Origin: Acidimicrobiia bacterium
GTDB lineage: Bacteria; Actinomycetota; Acidimicrobiia; Acidimicrobiales; Aldehydirespiratoraceae
DNA length: 64,000 bases
Direction: 5' to 3'
Assembly (NCBI GenBank): GCA_022820805.1
Contig: JAJEEV010000009.1
Span: forward strand, 186,001 to 250,000
The position numbers and the translations under genes were made by a program. Below, piece after piece: positions 60,060-64,000 of this stretch. The notes under the pieces are model-generated. The model was not told the DNA's origin. It did no database searches and worked only from the letters and a program-made list of their open reading frames with translations. The first letter of the stretch is position 1. Each line of letters starts with the position of its first letter.

Positions 60060-61210
60060 GGAACGCCACTCGCAAGGCGCTCGCGACCGGGGTCGGTGTG
60101 GTGCTGGGAGCCGCGGCGTGCGGCAGCGCGGATTCGAGTGCTGGGTCCGGGCCCTTGGACGAGTCGGAGACTGGCGATCTGCTGGCTCACTGGGTGGACA
60201 AACGCCACAAGAGCGTAGGTGTCGTGGCCGGCGTGCTGGTCGGCGGCGAGCGCATCGTGGTGGGCCATGGCCGGCTGTCGGCGAGAGACCCGCGGCAGCC
60301 CGGCGGCGACACCGTCTTCGAGATCGGCTCGGTCACCAAGGTGTTCACGTCCACGGTGCTGGCGGACCTTGTGGCGCGGGGCGAGCTGAGCCTCGACACG
60401 CCGGTGCAGGGCCTGCTCGGCGGCTCGGTGCGGGTGCCCGGCGGCGACGGTGCGGAGATCACGCTGGAGCATCTCGCCACCCACAGCTCGGGACTGCCCC
60501 GCATGCCCGACAACTTCGACCCGGCCGACTACGACAATCCCTACGTCGACTACACCGAGGAGCGGCTCCACGCGTTCTTGTCGGCGCATGAGCTGGCCCG
60601 TGGTGTGGGGGAGACGGTCGAGTACTCGAATCTCGGCTACGGCCTGCTGGGCCATGCCCTGGCCCGTGGGACCGGTCGCGACTACGAGGCTCTCGTCGCG
60701 GAGTTGGTTCTTAAGCCGTTGGGCATGGCGGACACCGCGGTAACGCTCACGCCGTCGCTGCGGGAGCGTCTCGCGGCCGGTCACGACGACTCGCTCGACC
60801 CGGTGGACAACTGGGACTTCGCGGCTTTGTCGGGTGCGGGGTCGCTCCGCTCGACTGTCAACGACATGTTGCTGTTCCTGGAGGCGAACATCGATCCGTG
60901 GTCGTCGCCGTTGAGCGAGGCGTTGCGATCCGCTCACGCCCGCCGGGCGGACATGGCGGAGCCGGACATGGGCATCGGGCTCGGATGGATCGTCCACGAC
61001 ACCAAGGACGGCAAGGACGGGCGGGCCGGCCGGATGCTGTGGCACAACGGAGGGACCGGCGGGTACAGCTCCTTCATCGGGTTCGACCCGGAGTCGCAGG
61101 TCGGGGTGGTGGTGCTGTCGAACGCTGCGGCTCTGGTTGACTATCTGGGCTTCCGGCTGCTGAACCGGGCCAGGGACACGCATCACGAGCACCACGAGGA
61201 GTCAACATGA
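60056..61210 (+). CDS. beta-lactamase family serine hydrolase, lipoprotein
   Basis: 384 residues from CTG 60056 (370 from GTG 60098). Class C/penicillin-binding fold: SxxK in EIGSVTKVFTST, YxN in VEYSNLGYGLLG and the HxG motif in LWHNGGTGGYSS. Residues 1-22 from CTG read RNATRKALATGVGVVLGAAAC, a good lipoprotein signal with a Cys; the canonical GTG would cut this off. No in-frame ATG/GTG/TTG lies further upstream, so the start is either CTG or lost in a G-run frameshift. Possible ester or D-Ala peptidase. ATGA overlap with the next gene. Confidence 0.82.
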   Translation: MRNATRKALATGVGVVLGAAACGSADSSAGSGPLDESETGDLLAHWVDKRHKSVGVVAGVLVGGERIVVGHGRLSARDPRQPGGDTVFEIGSVTKVFTSTVLADLVARGELSLDTPVQGLLGGSVRVPGGDGAEITLEHLATHSSGLPRMPDNFDPADYDNPYVDYTEERLHAFLSAHELARGVGETVEYSNLGYGLLGHALARGTGRDYEALVAELVLKPLGMADTAVTLTPSLRERLAAGHDDSLDPVDNWDFAALSGAGSLRSTVNDMLLFLEANIDPWSSPLSEALRSAHARRADMAEPDMGIGLGWIVHDTKDGKDGRAGRMLWHNGGTGGYSSFIGFDPESQVGVVVLSNAAALVDYLGFRLLNRARDTHHEHHEEST

Positions 61211-61929
61211 ATGACAGCTTCAGCGCGGTGATGGCGCAGTTGGAGGCGGGGGGTACGGCCCAGAACCGCAAGGTGTATGCCCGCCACGGCGCGGCCGAGC
61301 CCATGTTCGGGGTGAGCTACGCCGAACTCGGCAAGATCGCCAAGAAGATCAAGACCGACCACGACCTGGCCCGGCGGCTGTGGGACAGCGGCAATCACGA
61401 TGCCCGGGTGCTGGCCCTGCGGGTGGCCGACCCTGCCTCGATGGACGAGGCGCTGGCCGGCCACTGGCTGGGCGACGTGGACAACTACATCCTGGCCGAG
61501 GGCCTCGGCGGGCTGTGCTCGCAGTCGCCCCACGCCCGTGCGTTGAGCGACGCCTGGAGGGACGACCCGGCTGAGTGGACCGCGTCCACCGGGTGGTTCA
61601 TCGTCACCTGCACCGCCGAGGACCCCGAGGTCTGGACGGTGACGGAGCTGCGGGGCGTGGTGCGCCAGATCGAGGCCGAGATCGACCGGCGACCCAACCG
61701 GGTCCGCCACGAGATGAACGGCGCGCTCATCGTGATCGCCCTGCGCGACGGCAATCTGCGCCGTTCGGTGCTGGCCGTGGCCGCCCGTATCGGCCCGGTG
61801 AGGGTCGATCACGGCCAGACCGGCTGCAAGACCCCCGAAGTGGCGCCCTACGTGGAGCGCACGCTGGCCCACCGGGCCGCCAAGGCCGCCCGCCAGGCGG
61901 AGCGAATGGCCCGGCGCAGAGCCGGCTAG
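61207..61929 (+). CDS. AlkD-like DNA alkylation repair protein
   Basis: 240 residues, all-helical HEAT repeat fold. FGVSYAELGKIAKKIKTDHD, LARRLWDSGNHDARVLALRVAD and WLGDVDNYILAEGLGG resemble the AlkC/AlkD glycosylase family, which removes bulky or cationic alkylated bases without base flipping. The catalytic Asp/Trp residues are not certain. ATG overlaps the serine hydrolase stop (ATGA). It converges with an HhH-GPD glycosylase gene, sharing the stop region CTAG. Confidence 0.8.
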   Translation: MNDSFSAVMAQLEAGGTAQNRKVYARHGAAEPMFGVSYAELGKIAKKIKTDHDLARRLWDSGNHDARVLALRVADPASMDEALAGHWLGDVDNYILAEGLGGLCSQSPHARALSDAWRDDPAEWTASTGWFIVTCTAEDPEVWTVTELRGVVRQIEAEIDRRPNRVRHEMNGALIVIALRDGNLRRSVLAVAARIGPVRVDHGQTGCKTPEVAPYVERTLAHRAAKAARQAERMARRRAG

Positions 61930-62861
61930 ATGCGGCTGATGTCGAAGCGGGTCGGGGCCGGATGGTGCTTGGGCGGGCCTAGCCCGGCTGCCTTGACCAG
62001 GCGCACCACCCGGCCGCGGTGGCCGGCGTAGGGCTCCAGCGCCTCCAGCATCGAGTCGTCGTCGCCGTCGGTGGCGCCGGTCAGGGCGTAGGTCACCAGC
62101 ACCGGCACGTGCAGGTCGCCCACGGGCACCGCGTCGGGATCGCCGGCGGCGGCGCCGGTGGTGCGGGCCGCGGTCCACGGTCCGACGCCCGGTAGGCGCT
62201 GGAGCCACTCCCGGGCTTGGGCGGCGGGCCGCCCGCCCAGAGCCTCAAGCCGGTCGGCGTGCTTGGCCGCGATCCTGATCACCCGGCTCCGGGCCCGGTC
62301 CACGCCGGCCCGGTGGAATCCGTGATCTGGTACCCGCAGCACCGCTTCGGGACGGGGGAACAGGGGCAGCGGCCCCCCTCCGGGCACGTCGGCGCCGTGC
62401 ATCCTCCCCATGCGGGTCACGGCGGTCCGGGCGTCCGCGCTGACCACCCGCTGGTATATGGCGGCCGTGGCCATCGACTCGTACCAGCGGCCGGTCGCGC
62501 CGAGACGGGGCACCCCCATGCGGGTCACCAGACCGGCCACCACCGGGTCGTGGGGCCGGAAGTCGCTGGGGTCGTCGTCATTGCCGAGCAGAGCCGGGAA
62601 TTGCGCGACAGCCCACTCGGCGCCGGGACCCCAGGCGTCGGCGGTCACTTCGCCGCCGATGGGCCGGAAGGCCAGCGACGCCGGTCCCTCCGGCGTCTCG
62701 GAGGCCCACCACCGGACACCGTCGCGGCTCTGCGACGTCTTCACCCACATCAACGTCACCTTCAGGTTCAGGTCGTAGGCGGGCCGGAAGACGGTCGAGC
62801 AGTCGGGCGGGGAGGGCGGTGCCTGCGGGGCCTTGGGCGGGGCGCCGGTCGATCGTGGCAT
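61926..62861 (-). CDS. HhH-GPD superfamily DNA glycosylase (AlkA-like)
   Basis: 311 residues. The helix-hairpin-helix and catalytic region is LQRLPGVGPWTAARTTGAAAGDPDAVPVGD, where the last Asp is the likely active-site residue. N-terminal beta part resembles AlkA. It removes alkylated bases such as 3-methyladenine. Stop overlaps that of the AlkD-like gene (CTAG palindrome). ATG 62861 lies one nt after the stop of the upstream membrane protein gene (TGACATG). The N-terminus has a PPKAPQAPPSPP stretch. Confidence 0.83.
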   Translation of the reverse strand: MPRSTGAPPKAPQAPPSPPDCSTVFRPAYDLNLKVTLMWVKTSQSRDGVRWWASETPEGPASLAFRPIGGEVTADAWGPGAEWAVAQFPALLGNDDDPSDFRPHDPVVAGLVTRMGVPRLGATGRWYESMATAAIYQRVVSADARTAVTRMGRMHGADVPGGGPLPLFPRPEAVLRVPDHGFHRAGVDRARSRVIRIAAKHADRLEALGGRPAAQAREWLQRLPGVGPWTAARTTGAAAGDPDAVPVGDLHVPVLVTYALTGATDGDDDSMLEALEPYAGHRGRVVRLVKAAGLGPPKHHPAPTRFDISRI

Positions 62862-62862
62862 G

Positions 62863-63303
62863 TCAGGAGCCCGGCTCGCCGGAGCCCGGTGCGGTCTCGG
62901 AGCCCGGGTCGTCGGCGTCGGGTGGGGTCCCGAGGGCCTCCACGGCGCTTTCGAGCGTCTCGAGGAGCTCGCGGTCGGAGGCGTCGACAAGCCCGAGATC
63001 CTGCTTGGCCTCGTCGATGGCCGTCCGGGTCAGCTCGCCCATGATCCCGTCGATCGGTCCGGGGCTGTAGCCGACCTGGAGCAGCGCCCCCTGCAGGGCG
63101 GCGACCTCGTTGCCGTCGAGAGGCTCGTCGGCGGCCTGGTCGGCGGCGGCTGCGGCGTCCTCCTCCGACGGCGCCCGAGCCACGATGGCTCCGTCCTCGC
63201 CGCCCAGCGCGCTGTCGAAGATGGGACCGGCCCAGTTCAGCGCCCACCAGAAGGCGAGCAGCAGGATGATCAGCAGGAAGGCGCCCTGGAGGTGGGTGCG
63301 CAT
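62863..63303 (-). CDS. membrane protein with peptidoglycan-binding-like domain
   Basis: 146 residues. One N-terminal membrane helix (LQGAFLLIILLLAFWWALNWAG), an acidic/Ala linker, then EVAALQGALLQVGYSPGPIDGIMGELTRTAIDE, the helical repeat of peptidoglycan_binding_1 domains, and an acidic Gly/Pro tail (DADDPGSETAPGSGE). Probably a membrane-anchored cell-wall protein. ATG at 63303. Downstream neighbour is the glycosylase gene, almost touching. Confidence 0.75.
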   Translation of the reverse strand: MRTHLQGAFLLIILLLAFWWALNWAGPIFDSALGGEDGAIVARAPSEEDAAAAADQAADEPLDGNEVAALQGALLQVGYSPGPIDGIMGELTRTAIDEAKQDLGLVDASDRELLETLESAVEALGTPPDADDPGSETAPGSGEPGS

Positions 63304-63338
63304 GGCTGTGGGCCCGCCCGGAAGCGCTCGCGTCGTGT

Positions 63339-63647
63339 TCAGTTGTAGGCCCGCCTGCGGAGACGCTCCCGGATCTTGGTGCACTCCGGGCACACCGGAT
63401 ACCGGGAGGGATCCCGGCTCGGGACCCACACCTTGCCGCACAGGGCCCGGATCGGCGTGCCCTCGACGTAGGCCCGGTTGGCGTCGGCCCGCCGCGTGTA
63501 GTGGGCGAAGCGGTCGTGGTCTCCGTCGTCGGTCACGGGCCGGACCTCGGGCCGGACCTCGGTCTCGGTGACCGTCGCGGGTGCAGGCGTCGGTGCCTGC
63601 GGCCTAGGCGTGTCAGCTTGGACCGCGGGGCTGGGTGTGCCGGTCAT
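63339..63647 (-). CDS. DUF3039 family protein
   Basis: 102 residues. The first ~38 are Pro/Thr-rich; then DGDHDRFAHYTRRADANRAY and EGTPIRALCGKVWVPSRDPS followed by RYPVCPECTKIRERL. Cys in ALCGKV and the CPEC pair suggest a zinc site. DUF3039 is an actinobacterial family of unknown function. ATG at 63647 lies 7 nt after TAGGAT (63655-63660). Same strand as the ligase gene upstream, from which it is separated by 29 bp. Confidence 0.88.
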   Translation of the reverse strand: MTGTPSPAVQADTPRPQAPTPAPATVTETEVRPEVRPVTDDGDHDRFAHYTRRADANRAYVEGTPIRALCGKVWVPSRDPSRYPVCPECTKIRERLRRRAYN

Positions 63648-63654
63648 GGCTGCG

Positions 63655-63660
63655 ATCCTA
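63655..63660 (-). promoter_or_regulatory. -10 box for DUF3039 gene
   Basis: TAGGAT (within TATAGGAT) on the minus strand, 7 nt before the ATG at 63647. Confidence 0.5.
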
Positions 63661-63675
63661 TAGAACCGCTCCCGC

Positions 63676-63693
63676 CCTATCCGCTCGGCCTCT
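63676..63693 (+). repeat. 18-bp box, copy C
   Basis: CCTATCCGCTCGGCCTCT, identical to the boxes at 9522 and 15273 (inverse). Here it lies at the 3' end of the DNA ligase gene and supplies its last codons (Arg-Pro-Ser-Gly) and TAG stop. Confidence 0.7.
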
Positions 63694-64000
63694 GGAGCAG
63701 GCCGCGGACCGCATCGATGGTGTCGGCCTCGGCGGCGGGCTTGTCGCCCCGGTAGCGCACGACCCGGGCGAAGCGCAGGGCCACCCCGCCGGGGTAGCGG
63801 GTCGAGCGCTGCACGCCGTCGACCGCGATCTCCACCACCTGCACGGGTTGCAGCTTCACGACGTACTCAGTCCGTTCGGTGGCCAGCTCCTCGAACCGGC
63901 GGGTCTGCCACTCGAGCATCGCGTCGGTCATGCCCTTGAACGTCTTCCCCACCATCACGAACCCGCCGCCGGGATCCCGGGCGCCGAGATGGATGTTGGA
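63677..64000 (-). CDS. ATP-dependent DNA ligase, C-terminal end
   Basis: 107 residues before the window edge; the N-terminal catalytic part lies outside. [20 protein letters not shown] followed by [16 protein letters not shown] and [20 protein letters not shown], then [19 protein letters not shown], correspond to the OB-fold C-terminal half of actinobacterial ATP-dependent ligases (LigB-like). Seals nicks in DNA using ATP. The last four codons and stop fall inside the 18-bp box, so its C-terminus may have been set by that repeat. Confidence 0.88.
   Translation of the reverse strand, partial: SNIHLGARDPGGGFVMVGKTFKGMTDAMLEWQTRRFEELATERTEYVVKLQPVQVVEIAVDGVQRSTRYPGGVALRFARVVRYRGDKPAAEADTIDAVRGLLQRPSG

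Overview
The window is GC-rich (roughly 70% by eye) and almost fully coding, with many GTG starts, ATGA/GTGA gene overlaps and TANNNT -10 boxes sitting 6-8 nt before start codons (leaderless mRNAs). A mycothiol-dependent formaldehyde dehydrogenase (mscR), a DUF3039 protein, an ATP-dependent DNA ligase and abundant SDR, P450 and acyl-CoA dehydrogenase genes point to an actinobacterium. The gene mix suggests class Acidimicrobiia, but that placement is inference. No rRNA, tRNA, CRISPR array, prophage or intact transposase was seen.

Layout. 0-2.2 kb: end of a hydratase, an FMN hydroxyacid oxidase and a dienelactone hydrolase. 2.2-5.7 kb: circularly permuted ATP-grasp / alpha-E / transglutaminase module. 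5.7-8.2 kb: tandem MFS exporters. 8.3-11.7 kb: esterase, small beta-rich protein, D-aminoacylase. 11.7-15.2 kb: truncated globin, MpaB-type oxygenase and two fatty acid hydroxylase-family membrane enzymes. 15.3-19.2 kb: molybdenum hydroxylase (FAD, 2Fe-2S and Mo subunits) plus a MoaD-like protein. 19.3-25.8 kb: hisC, copper ATPase with an overlapping c-type cytochrome lipoprotein, sulfoacetaldehyde acetyltransferase (xsc), a VapBC pair. 25.8-29.4 kb: LysM-tailed 5'-nucleotidase, third hydroxylase paralogue, VOC protein. 29.5-33.2 kb: a duplicated SDR + sugar-epimerase-like module, each copy headed by a short coupled leader ORF. 33.3-36.8 kb: methylmalonyl-CoA mutase and its GTPase chaperone. 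36.9-39.7 kb: Crp-type regulator divergent from ispD-ispF-rlmB. 39.8-46.2 kb: GDPD lipoprotein, SDR, retropepsin-like gene pair, CBS-less IMPDH-family enzyme and P450, interspersed with a 48-bp inverted-repeat family. 46.3-50 kb: acyl-CoA dehydrogenase, nitronate monooxygenase, class V aminotransferase. 50-55.5 kb: engB, Fpg-type glycosylase, second VapBC, haloalkane dehalogenase, guanine deaminase, threonine aldolase. 55.6-58.1 kb: four-gene unit DUF2277-pcm-propeller-YczE. 58.3-61.9 kb: mscR, metallo-hydrolase, serine hydrolase, AlkD-like protein. 62-64 kb: HhH-GPD glycosylase, peptidoglycan-binding-like membrane protein, DUF3039, DNA ligase end.

The common theme is an aerobic heterotroph processing diverse small molecules and lipids (Mo hydroxylase, P450, hydroxylases, MpaB oxygenase, dehalogenase, xsc, guanine deaminase) with propionate-type carbon entering through methylmalonyl-CoA. 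The least explained signals are non-coding: the 48-bp repeat family (six units, four in two paired arrays lying in opposite orientation), an exact 18-bp box found three times, and the two coupled leader ORFs before the duplicated SDR genes.
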